DNA of 64,000 nucleotides, taken from Selaginella moellendorffii (lineage: Eukaryota > Streptophyta > Lycopodiopsida > Selaginellales > Selaginellaceae). Of this stretch, positions 36,506 to 48,959 are shown in pieces (the stretch's first letter is position 1; every line of letters begins with the position of its first letter). The stretch is from contig NW_003314455.1 in NCBI RefSeq assembly GCF_000143415.4, positions 1-64,000 on the forward strand, written 5' to 3'. Made by a program: the position numbers and the translations under genes. The notes below the pieces were generated by a model. It was not told where the DNA came from. It saw only the letters and a program-made list of their open reading frames with translations, and ran no database searches.

Positions 36506-37048
36506 TTGGAAGACTCCCAAGGAGGAGCAAAGGAGCCAAGGAGGAGGAGGAGGTGTTTGTATATTCCAAGAGTTTTTGTGGGGGCAGAGGTCTGTTGCTT
36601 TGTACATTGTATAGGAGAAGGAGAAAAACGCACCAAAGAAAAACCAAAAAAAAAACAAAAAAACAGATGGATTGATTTCTCTCTTCTCTCATCACATGGT
36701 AAATGTGATGATAAGGAGCGAGCTAAAAGGAAGCAAAAGATATAGAGAATCAAAGATTGTTTTGTTTAATACCCCAAGTCTTCCATTGTTGTTGTCCAGG
36801 GGAGGGGCTAAAGTGCCCACCACCAACAATAAAGAATATACAAGGATAGAAACAACTGGAAAGCCACTGTGCAAAGCATCCCACTCTTTTCATGTGAACT
36901 CTCTGCTCTCTCCCTCTCTCTCCCCGGTCTGTTTTTTTTCATATAAGAGTTCTACGTAGGGAGTTTAAAGTCGTCTCTCTTTTCTTCTCTCTTCCTTGTC
37001 TCGTTTGCCTGGAAGAGTTCCGTTTGGCGGCCAGCGCTCGTGACAACC

Positions 37049-37749
37049 ATGAGTAGCAGCTCACCAAAGAGAATGTCCGCCGAAAGCCAGGTATGGAGAA
37101 ACTTCTCCTTTTCGAAAAGGTTCTAGTTTGTCCTTGTGCTTGGATCCGGAAGAAAGAGTACCTGGCCGCCGCAATTGACTACATACAGCACCTGGAGCGG
37201 AGCGTGCAGTGCCTCCGGGACGAAGTTTGCAAGGCGCAAGAGCAAACCGACGAGGATCTCAACGACGATGCCTCGTCGCTCACCACCAGCTGCGTCTCCG
37301 GCCTGGAATCCAGCGACAATATCAATAGCATCGTCTTGCAAGTAAGCGGAGGAGCACTGAAAAACTTCTCTTCCTTTCCCTTTCCCCTTCCTGTGTTCTT
37401 GGATCATGATATTCATTCTTTTGTGTCGACGTAAAGTTGGAGGTGTCCCGGGACGACAGCAGCAGCATGTATGCCTTCCACATCGTCTGTAAAAGCGAGC
37501 AGCAAGCTCTAGAGAGATTGGTGAGAGCGTTCGAGGAGCTGGACGTGGAGGTCCAGCAGGCCAACATCACGACGCGAAACGAGCAAATAAGCAGCTATTA
37601 CCTCGTCAAGGTACTGAAAACTGGCCCGTCCGTACCTACGTGTATTTTGTTCTTCCTGCTCTCAGGCCCCGCGATGGAGCCGCCTCAGCTTAGACGATGT
37701 AAAGGAGGAGTTTCTCAGCACGATGTCCAGGATTGGTGTGCCACTGTGA
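37049..37749 (+). CDS. bHLH-related protein lacking a basic region, with ACT-like C-terminus
   Basis: Four phase-0 exons (37049-37090, 37153-37341, 37437-37610, 37666-37749) give 162 residues. Exon 2 begins in helix 2 of a bHLH domain (EYLAAAIDYIQHLERSVQCL), followed by an acidic linker and an ACT-like dimerisation domain (MYAFHIVCKSEQQALERLV ... VEVQQANITTR ... LVK), as in plant bHLH factors of the bHLH27/35 type. No basic DNA-contact region or helix 1 is encoded between the short N-terminus and helix 2, and the 62-bp intron holds none. It may be an atypical, non-DNA-binding dimerisation partner, or the true 5' exon may lie upstream. Its stop is 28 bp from the stop of the convergent glucan dikinase gene. 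Confidence 0.7.
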
Positions 37750-37777
37750 CATATGAACTTCTTTGGTGGCTGGCATG

Positions 37778-40700
37778 TCAGTTCAAAATCTGTGGTCTAG
37801 ACTGGACAATTGCTACATTTCCGCTGCTGTACACACCTTCTATATCCTGTGTGATAAAAAAGATGAATCTTAAATTTTAATCAGTATGACAGTGCTTAGA
37901 TTACCTGTGGCTGTCCATTGAATGCAGCCTCCACATTGATCCCGACTTGACAGACCGCTTTCAGAAGCTGACCGCGAAACTGATAGAAGAAAACAAGATG
38001 AGAAAATAGAACGAGGAAAACACACTCACAGCATGGTCCCATATGAGTCGTTCTTCGCTATAGTCTAGCACGACCTCCTTGGAGACATCTACGGTGACAC
38101 TGTCATATCTGTCCATTCGCCCAACTAAAGGTTAGCTCCAGTGAAAAAGATATATATAGAGCTGTACTTACAGTCCAGCACCAGAAAAGCCTTCAAGATC
38201 TTCACCATTTGAATCCGATCGTGCGATGACCGTTCCTTCGGCTGCAAACAGTCCAACGCGCTTCGAAGGCAGTGATAAAATCCTCGCTTCTACAAAAGTG
38301 GAGAGGTTCAGACAGGTTATCAGCCATGCTAACTGGTCCGCACCTTCCAGATTCGATTTAGGAACAGTGAAACTAAATGCACTGCCCTTGTGATTCCCCA
38401 CAAGGACCTCTCCCAGGCCTGGAACAATCTGCAGCTTCGAGATATGCTTGTCAAAAACCTCTCGTGGCCAAATATAAGTTACCTCACAGAACATCAATTC
38501 CGGGTCTTTTGCAATAGGATGCATTGTATGGATCACAAATGCATAGTCGGTTGCAATAACTTTCTGGATCAGACAGCCCATAAAAAGTGCCTCGTCAGGA
38601 ATTCCATGAGCTCGCCTACTAAGCCTGGAAAGGAAAGACAAAGCTATAAGAGATTTCAACGATAGGACAAGAAGTTACCATGCTCTATCAGTCCATTTAC
38701 TTGACCACACTTGGCATATGGCTTGCCACGCTTTTTCCCAATTGTCCTCATTCTCCCATGCACCCGTCGGTATCAAACCACAAGCCTCCGCTACACTGGT
38801 CACTTGTCGCTTCAGATCCTTGGGGACTGTCAGTTTAGTTCTGACAAGGCCCCGAATTCTAGCCAATTCGGTGGGAATTCTGCATTTTAAAAAGCATTCA
38901 CGCGAGATGTGAAGATTTACAAAGCTCACCTTTCTGAGTCAGTTGTTGCTTTCAACCTCTGTAATGAAAAGCCAAAGGGAGAATTCACTCCAGAATTGAT
39001 AGGATCGTTCATAACGCTCTCAAAAACACCAAGGGGCAAAGCAATGGACGGAGGAAGCTGAAACAGAAATTTAACGTTATAAACAGCTTAAACCAAGTTT
39101 ACCAAAACTGATTTGTCCAAGGCCTTTCTCATCATAGAGATCTTTATGGATTTTGCGCCAACTTTCCCTTCCTCAAACTCGTCCTCTGACAGCACAAGTT
39201 TCTCCAGCTAGAGACAAGCGCATGAGGAAAATTGAGGTGTAAAGGAAGATAGACACAAACCTGGTAATTCTTTATGGAAGAAGTTTTAACGTGCGTAGTG
39301 CCTGTAGAAGAACAAAAATTTACTAAACATCAACGAGTATCAAAATGTACCCACAATTTTCGGCTTTGAGATCGTGTTCGGCACGTTCATCGCATTCAGA
39401 AACTAGAACTTGCCCTGAAGCACCAATGTTAACAAGAACATGTTGTCCTGACAAAACCTCACAGAGTGTCACGGCGTTGACTATAAAGCTTCTTACGGAA
39501 TACCTGAGAAAGACTTCAGACTTCCAAACTCCTCGCTGCTAAAGCAGCTAGAGAGCAAAACCTGTTCACTAAAAGAATGTAGTTAACTCCATCCTAAAAA
39601 AATACGTACCTGAGAATCTCGTGCACGAATTGCAACGTGGCTGAGCATATCAACAGTGCTCGCACACAGTACAGCAGTTACACCAACTGGTATGTCTTCC
39701 ATGCCATCTACCTATATTATCTTGACAAAGCAAAGATCAGAAAAGAAACTCTCACCTTCTCTGTAAGAACAACATGTGGTTCCGAGTAAGTAAGACCTTG
39801 AATTGATGACAACGTTGGAAGGACCACGACCTTTCCAACCGCAGAAGGCTGATGGCTTACAACCTACAAGAACTAAAGTAAAACAAGAGAGAGAAAAACT
39901 TTCTAGAACGTGCACCTGCCAAGTGCTTAGTCCCGCAGTTCCACGAAGAATCGATTGCAATCTCTGTAGAAGGCCGGATATATTAAAGAGTACTTGTCCT
40001 CGTACAACCTATGTAGAGCACTAGTTACAAAATAGCGACAAATAGCTTACAACTTGCAAACCTCTTCACCGAAATTCTTTATGTAGCTTTCAGCAATACC
40101 ACATGCTTTACCAAGAATTTCAGCATTCGGTTGTACAATCTTGTAAATGTGATCCATATAATCTGCAAGGCTCGCAACAGTGAAAACTATGAACTTGCTA
40201 GAAAGACGAAAAAACCTTCAACCGAGAGTGCTATTCGATCAGCAGCGGACATAGCCAGCAGCGCCCAGGTTGATGTCCATCTCGGTTCTGCTTTCACCTG
40301 TACGTTCTTATCAACACAGAAGCTTGCAAATCGACAACGTGCATACTTTATTCCAGTATTTCAGGCACATGTTAAGCTCCTCACTTTCGGCATCGATGCA
40401 GCAGTTCTCAAGAACAAGAGATAGGAGCTCGCATAAGTCATCTCCTCTTAGCGCAGACTGAAACACGAGAGTTAGAATTGGCATATAAAATTGGAGTTTT
40501 ACCTTGTCAATCCGTCCAATAGAAAGCCCAAAAAAGTTGTTGAGAGCAATATCCAGCAGCATTACGTCCCTCTGCACCAGACCTCCTCTCCATACTTTCT
40601 CAAGTTTCTTCCTGGCCTTGACAAGTTCTCCAGGTATCCACCTGTTCAAGCTTAAGTTGTAAACTAGCACTTGGAATCACAAAGAAAATACAAACCAAGC

Positions 40701-42761
40701 ATCCCGGTTGCCAAGTATATTGTAAATTATGCTCTTGGTCTCATCATCCAGGTACCCCTTGCTCATCTCAGCCATGACATCCAGGTCCGCGCCAGAGTGA
40801 ACGGTTTTCAAGATCCAAAGGAAATGCTGAATATGGAATAGCAATCAAAAACTTTAAGCCGTCAACAGTAAATGAAGAGAGCACCTGAAAAGCAGGAATC
40901 AGGTGGGGAAGATGGACAGGATGTCCAGTGATAGGATGATCCATCGTTTCTATCCATTCCTTGCTTATACGTCCGTTGTTCCTGAGTTATTTAACTATCA
41001 GAACGTTCGTCAAAAACTGGAACTCCAGACCATAGAGTTTGATAAAAATTGTCCATGTTATTTGTCCGTAAAAAGTGAAGGTAAGCCTGCATCTCACACA
41101 CAAACCCACTGCGACATTGAACATGGATAAACACATTAGTACCTCACATATGTGTATGTCCTCTGAAGAAGTGTTGGTATGCAGCTTTTGATGCCACTGT
41201 TCTAGAAAATGATCTTCAATTCCTGGCCTTCACAACACCATTAAAACTTTGTCCTGGTTTCAGGTCAATAGAAAACATATAAGGATTGCATTGTTACCTA
41301 TGTCCCTCGCGAATCCCGTTCTCTCGCATAATGTTTAATATTCTGCAAGCTAAAAGCTTAGTAAAGCATGCTGTTGGCCTAAGCAATCGTTTACCCCATT
41401 CGAATCTGGTCAGCATCCCCACCTCCACGGGGAAGTGTGGACAAGATCAGTCTTGCGAACTTTTTGATGGTAAGATCTTTCCCACGGGCTGCTTTCTCAG
41501 CCATTAAGGACGCTAGCCGCTATATTGAAAGGAGAAAAGAAAACAAAAGAGCAGAAGTTAACGAAACATACGAACTCACTAGAGTCCGAAGGGTACCTCT
41601 TGGACATACGCAATATCCTTTGACTGATAATTGCATTTTCTGTACCATGTAAGCTGCAGACAAGCCATCAACGCAAAGAGGTTTTCAAACTTTGTGAGGC
41701 TTTAAGCACCTGTTTAAGTGCTGAAAAGCGCAGCCAAGTATACATGAATGCCATGCCATTAGCACCAATTTCCTCCGCCGCATCCACAAGCTCCGAAGCT
41801 AGGATAAACCGATTAAACAGGGACCAGTTATCAAAAGTGGTTTCTGATAAGATCACCTGTAAAGCTTTTATAAGAACGAGTTACCAGACAAAGCCAAACT
41901 TCATGCCTGCTCCATAAGATCGTTGAGTTCAAAGCATTTCAAGGGAACTTGAAAACAACCGTTGTTGTTGTACCAAGCTCCATCAGTATCCTGCAAGAAA
42001 AGGCCATAAGAATGGTGTTTCATGGCAAGACGACTCACCTTTAGCACAAAAACGAGGCACCGAGGAACTTCCAGCTCGGGAATTTTCATGGAAATCTGCG
42101 ACGATCAGGAACGAAGTTTAAAGCTTGGCAGCAAAACTTTGTCTCACCTCCCAGCTTCCAGACTCAGATCGAGTGAACGGAGTCTCGATGGCTCTGTCAG
42201 TGACTTGAACAGTCCCACTGGGCCACCACGAAGCACTAGGAAGAGACCAATTATTCACAGCCCAGTGAAGAGTCTAGACGAAAAGAGAAAAAGAGTTAGA
42301 ACCGAGAGCTCAAAACCAGAAGAAGATCTTACCAATCCTCCAAGAGGCGCGCTGAGAAGAACCTCGTAGAACGTCTCACTGAGCGCATCCTTCAGCGAGA
42401 CGGTCACGGTCACGGCGCTCTCGGGCTTGAAAACGAACGTAAACGTCTCATCCACATGAGATTCCAGGTCCTGGAGGATGCTACACCTGTGACTAGTCGC
42501 CGACGCGCAAGCGGACACTTGCGCCTGGGCATCAATGCTGGTCATGGTCGATCCATAGGCCTGGGAGCTGCACTCGTCATCCACTGCCGAGCACACGCAT
42601 CTCCCCGGCCTCTCTCGTGAGAGAACGATCGCGGCGCCGAAATTTCGCGCATTCTTGCCGTGGATTCTCAAAGAATCGCCTGCCGCGACCGGATTTCCAG
42701 CGCGATTCGCTACAGCTCGCGAGAAGACGCTGCTCGGAGCATCGAACAGCGCTAGAGCCAT
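37778..42761 (-). CDS. GWD: Alpha-glucan, water dikinase (GWD)
   Basis: A gene of many short exons; exon 1 is 42761-42333 and the next are 42274-42148, 42095-42039 and 41990-about 41910. Recognisable parts in order: Ser/Arg-rich N-terminus that may be a plastid transit peptide; a CBM45-type starch-binding segment (LHWAVNNWSLPS ... WWPSGT ... IETPF); a long alpha-helical central part (MAFMYTWLRF, EQWHQKLHTNTSSEDIH, HSGADLDVM); the phosphohistidine domain with DMLSHVAIRARDSQ, whose His carries the phosphate; and the C-terminal nucleotide-binding domain (VIARSDSNGEDLEGFSGAGL ... DIEGVYSSGNVAIVQSRPQ). GWD phosphorylates glucosyl C6 of starch using ATP and water, which starts transitory starch breakdown. 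The end of exon 4 seems to use a GC donor near 41910. Individual middle exon edges are approximate. Start is 227 bp from the divergent MND1. Confidence 0.92.
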
Positions 42762-42987
42762 GGGAAAACCTGAGCCCTAACCTCGGATTTGTGAGATTCA
42801 CTGTAAGGAGACAATTTGGATCCCTGCGCCACGGCGACGTGTCCGATCCTTGTGAAGCTCCACCAAGGAATCTCGGTTAGCGCTCGAAGAACGAAATATT
42901 TAGATCAAGGAACTAGCCTTAGGTTAATTCAAAATTGGGCGGGAAAGCTCTCGGAGCAGAGATTAGGGTTTATCCGCGTCGCCGCCC
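42762..42987. promoter_or_regulatory. Short divergent promoter, GWD / MND1
   Basis: Only 226 bp separate the two start codons. A telo-box-like TTAGGGTTTA lies near 42963, next to MND1. The interval must hold both promoters and 5' leaders. Confidence 0.6.
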
Positions 42988-44208
42988 ATGGTAAGCGCAT
43001 TCTCACCTCGTTCTTCTTCGATCGCCCAGCTTGTCTTTGATCGCCGAGCTTGTCTCGTGATTTCTCTCAAGCATTAGCATTCTTTTCGAGATTTCTCGAT
43101 CATTTCTCATCGATCTTTTGGGGATTTTGGCAGTCGAAGAAGCGAGGGCTTTCCTTGGAGGACAAAAGGGAGCAGCTCTTACAGATCTTTTACGAAAGCC
43201 AGGATTTCTATCTGGTAAGGTCCTCGATTGATAGCATTGGATGGATATGGATAAATTTTTCTAACGCTGCTCAGCTTCGTGAGCTCGAGAAGCTCGGCCC
43301 ACGAAAGGGTGTGATCAGCCAGGCTGTCAAGGACGTGCTGCAAAGCCTGGTGGATGATGATCTTGTCTTCAAAGATAAGATAGGCACCTCAGTAAGTCCT
43401 TAGGCCATTGTTTTCGAATGCCAGGTAATTTTTTTCTCAGGTGTATTTCTGGAGCCTTCCTAGTCGCGCAGGACATCAGGTAATCAGGCACGACTGGAAT
43501 TTTTCTTTGTTTTTTATAAGGTTTTTTTCTTTTTTTCTTTACTCCAGCTCCGCCAAGTTCGAGCAAAGCTCGAAGCTGACTTGTCTGCAACGAAGTCCCA
43601 TCGGCTGGAGCTGGAAAAGATGAAGGAATCGTCCAAGATAGGAAGAGAAAACTCGGTAAGTTCACTATCTCGTCACTTGAGTTTAATTCTTCTTTTAACG
43701 CTGCATTATAGGATGAGAGGGAGGCGGCAATAGCTGAGCTGAACGAAATGGAACAAGAACACAAAGCTTTGAAGGTGAACTAACCAACAATAACCTCTTG
43801 ACATCTTAAGATCTTTGCTTTCCAGGATGAGCTCGAGCAATATGCGGACAATGATCCAGCTCTCTGCGAGAACATGAGTGAGTCGCTCTCATCCATGAAA
43901 CCATTTCAAAGCTCATAGTTTATTTTCCAGAAAACGCCACAGAGATTGCTCATCAAGCGGTGAATCGCTGGACAGGTGAGTACTTGAAAAAAAAGAAAAA
44001 ACTAAAGTAGCACTGAACCTCGTTCGTTGTTCTTTTCCATCCAGACAACGTCTTCTCTCTCCAGAATTGGTGCAGCAACAATTTCCCCGAGGCAAAAGAG
44101 CGGCTGCAATCAGTCTATAAAGAAGTAGGCAAGATATCTCGTGACAACTTTTTAACTTTTGCCTCTCCACAGGTGGGAATAAATGACGACTTCGATTACC
44201 TCGATTAA
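42988..44208 (+). CDS. MND1: Meiotic nuclear division protein 1 (MND1)
   Basis: Ten exons (42988-42990, 43134-43214, 43275-43391, 43441-43479, 43548-43655, 43712-43774, 43826-43877, 43931-43975, 44045-44124, 44173-44208) give 207 residues, the usual MND1 length. It has the winged-helix N-terminus (SKKRGLSLEDKREQLLQIF, YFWSLPSRAG), a coiled-coil middle and a C-terminal segment ending NDDFDYLD. MND1 pairs with HOP2 to stimulate DMC1/RAD51 strand invasion in meiosis. Exon 1 contributes only the ATG, so start selection depends on splicing of a 143-bp first intron. Its 3' end faces the ERGIC3-like gene, 83 bp away. Confidence 0.95.
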
Positions 44209-44291
44209 CAGATCCAAGGACAAGCTCTTCTTTGCGAGATCTGTGACTGTCAGTAAGTAAATGTGTTCTTAGATAACTACACTGTGTGTTA

Positions 44292-45931
44292 TCAGATCAA
44301 GACACCCTTAGCTCTCGTGATGCTTTCTACGAGTCGATATATCCAGCGGTCAAGCATCCCTATCACCGCAAAAGCATAAAGTGACGCAAAAGAAATATCA
44401 TAAGATACGATACCTGTCAAAGAAAAGGTCCCGCCAACAATAGCACAGAATCGCGTAAGCAAATGTCCAAAGCTTCTCCTTTCCTCTTTGATTAACACCG
44501 TGATGGGCGATAAATCGTACAAGAAGTAGACCGCTGCTCCATCAAAAAATCACATCAAACGCGAACGAGGAAGAAGAAAAACAACCCAACCTGGCCAGCT
44601 TATGTCGTCGTCTCGAGCAGCTAAATAATACTCTCCCACTGAGAACTGATTTGTAGGAAGCTTTCCACCATTCAAGTATCTATACTCTGTTGGCACGATC
44701 TTTTCAAAGAACAGAAGCAAAGATTTGTCGCGTGCACGAGAATTGAAAAGACTACCTTGATGAAATACTTGAATGTGCCCGCGGTGTCACGTAAAATCCG
44801 CACAGTTCTATCCAGCGGGTTGTGAATCCCGGGATACTTTGGTCCGAACGAGAGATCGTTGATTATATGGCTCACGTTAACTTCCTTGACGCTGTGGAAG
44901 ATCTGTAAGAACAGTGCCCGTAGAGCTTTTGATTCGATATATTTCCATTTGAACGAAAGAATCGATCGAAACTTGCCTGGCGCGCAACCTGGAGGCTCAT
45001 CCCGTGCATGGAGATATGGAAGTTTCCCGCAACTCTTTCCACGTCTAGAACACCAAAAACCTGAGCAAGAACACAAAGGATAAAAGGAATAGACTTGGAA
45101 AAAACGAGTGTAAGATTTGTATTTACCCGGCAGCCTTCCCCATCTTGAAGTGCCTTGTTGATTTCGTTCACAACCTTTACGGCGCTCCGTAGTTCCTCAT
45201 GCGAATGGAAAATGCCTGTGAGGTTATCTGAAACAAAAACCGGCAGAGAAGAATGATAAATCTATGAGCGCGAGAAACAAACCATGGGCATGTTCCTTCT
45301 CAACAAGGTCTGATAGATACTCCGATCCCAAAATGTGACCGTCTTTGTGGAGACGAAGCTAGAGAAAATCGAAAACAAAGTATAAGACGCGAGAGAAGAA
45401 CTATAGAATTCACGGTTACCTTCCAAATGTTCGTGTCTAGATCAACTTCGTGTTTGCCAGACATGTCGATAGCATCCACGCTCAGAACTTAGAACAAGGA
45501 AATGTGAAGTTAGATCGTAAACTCATCAAAGAAGAGATTTTATTACTCTGGCAAGGCAGTGAGGGGAACGTAATGTTAATGTGAATTGGAAGATTTTGCC
45601 CGCGCGTCGTGTCTACCGACATCTGGTTTCCAAAAAGAATGATCAATCCTCCAAGCAAAACCAGAAGAAAGACCCAAACCTGGTGCACGACATTCGTCGA
45701 GAGATAGAACTTAAACTCGTACGCAAACAAAACGAGAATGATGCTCACTCCCACAATCGTCACTGAACGGAGAATTCGAAAAGAGAAGCTTAGCTCCGAT
45801 CGAGGGAAGAGACACAAGAACTTCGAAAATTCGCCAGATCGGGACTTACAAATGGCTCCAGAGACCGTCTTCTGCGTGAGATGCTCATCCGCGTGCGCGA
45901 ATGCGTTGATATTCTTCATCTTCAACCCCAT
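44292..45931 (-). CDS. ERGIC3/Erv46-like ER-Golgi cargo receptor
   Basis: The start is at 45931; clear exons are 45931-45850, 45762-45680 and 45622-about 45549, followed by about six or seven more to the stop at 44294-44292. Features: an N-terminal transmembrane helix (VTIVGVSIILVLFAYEF), lumenal core with VDAMDMSGKHEVD-type text, NVSHIINDLSFGPKYPG and GTFKYFIKIVPTEY, and the conserved C-terminus AVYFLYDLSPI, RSFGHLLTRFCAIVGGTF and MLDRWIYRL with a second membrane helix. Erv41/Erv46 proteins cycle in COPII vesicles and retrieve ER residents. Precise internal exon edges were not all resolved. It is divergent from the GNAT gene with 121 bp between starts. Confidence 0.88.
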
Positions 45932-46052
45932 AGCTCAAGATCCTCAAAGCATTGCCCTGGCGATAAACCCTAGAAAAGATTTCTAGGGCTTGTTGGTTTT
46001 TACCCTTTGAAAGGGGTCAAACATTTTAAAACGCTCCTATTAGGGTTTTAGC

Positions 46053-46856
46053 ATGGCGTGCCATAGGGTTTCGTCGTTCGTCGCCCTGGGAGGCGCATTG
46101 GGGGGCCGCCATGGAGTTCCATCGCAGGTCAGTCGGAAACTCTTACTCCATCGACCGCGCATTCTTGTTTTGCTGCTCGATTCCTCCTAGATTTTGAGAT
46201 ATTTCACGCGAGCCTCACAATTTCTCGCCTCGAGCTCCCTCGCATTTCTCACTGACCGCTCGACTGTGCAGGATCACATCTTCTTCCCTTGCTCCACCGC
46301 TCAATCCAGGCCCCGGAGCTTCGCCGGCTCCAAGAATCCCCGAAAATCTCCCTGCTGCTTCGCTCAGGCGGCGCAGCTCGAGGCCCTGGGCATCACCGAG
46401 ACGGGGAAGTTCTCCATGAGCGACGACGATCTCTCCTCGCGGGGATTCCAGCTCCACAGGTCGCTCGACAACATCAACCTCGACGATCTCAACGCGCTCT
46501 TCGTCAAGGTGGGCTTCCCTCGTCGCCAAAACGAGAAGCTTTTACGTGCTTTGGAACACACAGGGACCATGCTGTGGGTCACAAAGGCTGGCAGCGTCAT
46601 AGCTTTCGCCAGGGCCACGGGCGACGACGTCTTTAACGCGATCATCTGGGACGTGGTGGTGGATCCAGCGTTCCAAGGGATTGGTCTGGGAAAAGCAGTG
46701 ATGGAGAGGCTCATGGCCGACTTGACAAGGAAGGGAATCACCAACATCGTTCTCTATGCCGAGCCCAACGTTTTGGGATTCTACAAGCCGCTGGGATTCG
46801 TCGTGGACCCGGATGGGATTCGTGCGATGTCCCTGAGTCGCAGACGAAGAGCATAG
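46053..46856 (+). CDS. Plastid-type GNAT acetyltransferase, SNAT/NSI-like
   Basis: Two exons (46053-46127, 46272-46856) give 219 residues. The N-terminal ~75 residues are rich in Ser, Arg and Ala and lack acidic residues, fitting a chloroplast transit peptide. The GNAT fold follows: VGFPRRQNEKLLRALEHTG, FARATGDDVFNAIIWDVVVD, the acetyl-CoA loop QGIGLGKAV, and VLGFYKPLGF near the end. This pattern matches plant plastid GNATs (serotonin N-acetyltransferase SNAT / nuclear shuttle interacting NSI), which acetylate Lys and N-termini of plastid proteins and, in some plants, serotonin in melatonin synthesis. Which substrate is used here cannot be told. A TTAGGGTTTTA telo-box-like motif precedes the ATG. 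Confidence 0.88.
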
Positions 46857-47538
46857 GTCACCGGTAAGAAAAGGAAAACTCTTTTTAGTTTTGTAAGATC
46901 GGTTGTTCTCTACTGACAAATGGTGTGGCTGTTTGCAGTGCTCGAGAACTTGGCATTACTGGGCTTGCAAACTTATGGTACGTGTTCAAGGATTGCAAAG
47001 CTGTCATTCTTGAGTTTTTCTTGCTCGGGACGTGATGTTGTAGTAAAAGGTCTGAGGACAGGTTTATCCTAGAGTGTCTAGGAAGTGGCCAAGTTGGATG
47101 GAGGACAGCTTTTGGAAATGCTCGAGTTTAGTATTTCACTATTGCAAGTCCTCCACAGTTTTATCTTGTTTAATTGCAGAAGGTTGAGAAAAAGGCGCAG
47201 GCTACTGGTAAAGATTAACCAGACGGCTTAGACTTTGCCTTCCACATTCTACTCGACTTTTGGCTTCCCTTGCACTTTGATGGATTGCTGTATCCTGTGA
47301 CGCCTATCCTGACTGATCCCATTCTTTTTCTTCTTTTTACTTTTTATTTATTCCTTGTTTGTGTGTGTGTGTGCTGTTCTTTTTATATGTCTGTTCGTGT
47401 TGACGTGATGTACATTCTGTGATCATGGCACGATCATGCCGTATGACTTACAGGACATGTTCGGCAGAACCGTATAAAAGGAGCAGTCTTGCATGAAGTT
47501 GCATATCCAAGTTTTGGATTGCTTCCTCTCTCCTAGCT
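46857..47538. other. Intergenic region and promoter of the first repeat-rich cell-wall gene
   Basis: It holds the 3' region of the GNAT gene, possibly with a GT-AG intron in the untranslated part, and a GT repeat near 47360. A clear TATA box (GTATAAAAGG near 47473) stands about 65 bp before the next start codon. No further gene is seen. Confidence 0.55.
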
Positions 47539-48959
47539 ATGGCTCGCTTGGTTGTGTTTGGATTGCTCGCGGCAACTTTGTTTCTGTGCTTTCTAGCAGA
47601 AGCTCAAGCCGACGGATACGACTACAAGCCCGATGATAAGAAGGTTGCGTACAAGGAGGAGCCGGAGAAGGACGAGGAAGTGAAGAAGCCAGTGTACAAG
47701 CCAGAGGAGAAGCAGTACAAGCCAGAGGAGGAGAAGAAGTACAAGCCAGTCTACAGGGCCGAGGATGAGAAGTACAAGCCAGTCTACAAGGACGAGGATG
47801 AGAAGAAGTATGATGAAGACGACAACGATGACAAGGAGAACTACAAATACAAGCCACGCTACGAGGCCGATGACAACGACGACAATGAAGATGATGAGGA
47901 CGAGGAGTACTACAAGTTCAAGGCACACTTCAAGGCCGGTTACGGGCACAAGAAGTACAAGCCATACAGGTACAAGGCTGACGATGACGATGATGAGGAC
48001 GAGGACGAGAAGCCACACTACTACAAGGCTGATGACGACGATGAGGAGGAGAAGAAATACAAGCCGCGCTACTACAAGGCTAAACCATACTACAAGGGCA
48101 AGCCATACTACAAGGCTGACGACGAGAAGAGGTACAGACCAGGTTACAAGGCTGAGGAGAAAAAGAAGTACAAGGCCGACGACGAGAAGAAATACAAGCC
48201 TGTTTACAAGCCAGTCTACAAGCCAGCTGAGAAGCCAGACTACAAGCCAGCTGAGAAGCCGGTTTACAAGCCTGCAGAGAAGCCCGCTGAGAAGCCAGTT
48301 TACAAGCCAGCTGAGAAGCCGGTTTACAAGCCAGTGGAGAAGCCCGCTGAGAAACCAGTTTACAAGCCAGCTGAGAAGCCGGTTTACAAGCCAGTGGAGA
48401 AGCCCGCGGAGAAGCCAGCTGAGAAGCCAGTTTACAAGCCCGCGGAGAAGCCCGTGGAGAAGCCAGCTGAGAAGCCAGTTTACAAGCCCGCGGAGAAGCC
48501 AGTTTACAAGCCATCGCCAGCGTACCAAAAGGTTGCTATCGAAGGTTTTGTTTACTGCCAAGATGGTTACTCTAAGAAGCCACTCGAAGGTATGCGTTTT
48601 TAATTCTCTTCACATCCTTTTTCCTTTTTCTGGTTATAATGTGAGTGAAATGTTTGATTCCAGGGGCTGTTGTCGGTTTGACATGCACCAAGAGCAAAGC
48701 TTATAAGGAGCAAAAGACCAACGCGTATGGCTACTTTTACTTTCCTCTCAGCTATGGCGCTTACAAGGACATTGACGTGACAACGCTCAAGGTGAGCTTG
48801 GTTTCGTCCCCGAGCAAGAGCTGCAGCGTCATCACCAATCTCAACAATGGCAAATCTGGGGCCGTGGTTGACAAGAGCAAAAGCAAGACTGTTGGCGAAA
48901 CTCTCATCTATGGTGTCGGGCCCTTCGCGTTTGCTCCTGTGGAGTACTACCATTATTAA
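47539..48959 (+). CDS. Secreted Tyr-Lys-Pro repeat protein with Ole e 1-like C-terminal domain (copy 1)
   Basis: Two exons (47539-48589, 48664-48959) give 448 residues. A signal peptide (about 25 residues, ending AEAQADG) is followed by about 300 residues of charged repeats: first acidic [16 protein letters not shown] and poly-Asp/Glu blocks, then about fifteen [13 protein letters not shown] units. The last ~120 residues form an Ole e 1/extensin-type domain ([52 protein letters not shown]). Such proteins are apoplastic and cell-wall associated; the Tyr/Lys-rich repeats could allow ionic binding to pectin and oxidative cross-linking, which is inference. The intron sits inside the LEG|A codon, as in the two paralogues downstream. 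Confidence 0.85.

Noticed and set aside
47593..48561. A 322-codon minus-strand frame rich in Leu, Val and Trp that looks like a membrane protein
   Set aside because: It is the antisense shadow of the Tyr-Lys-Pro repeat array; the plus strand has a signal peptide, a domain and a conserved intron.
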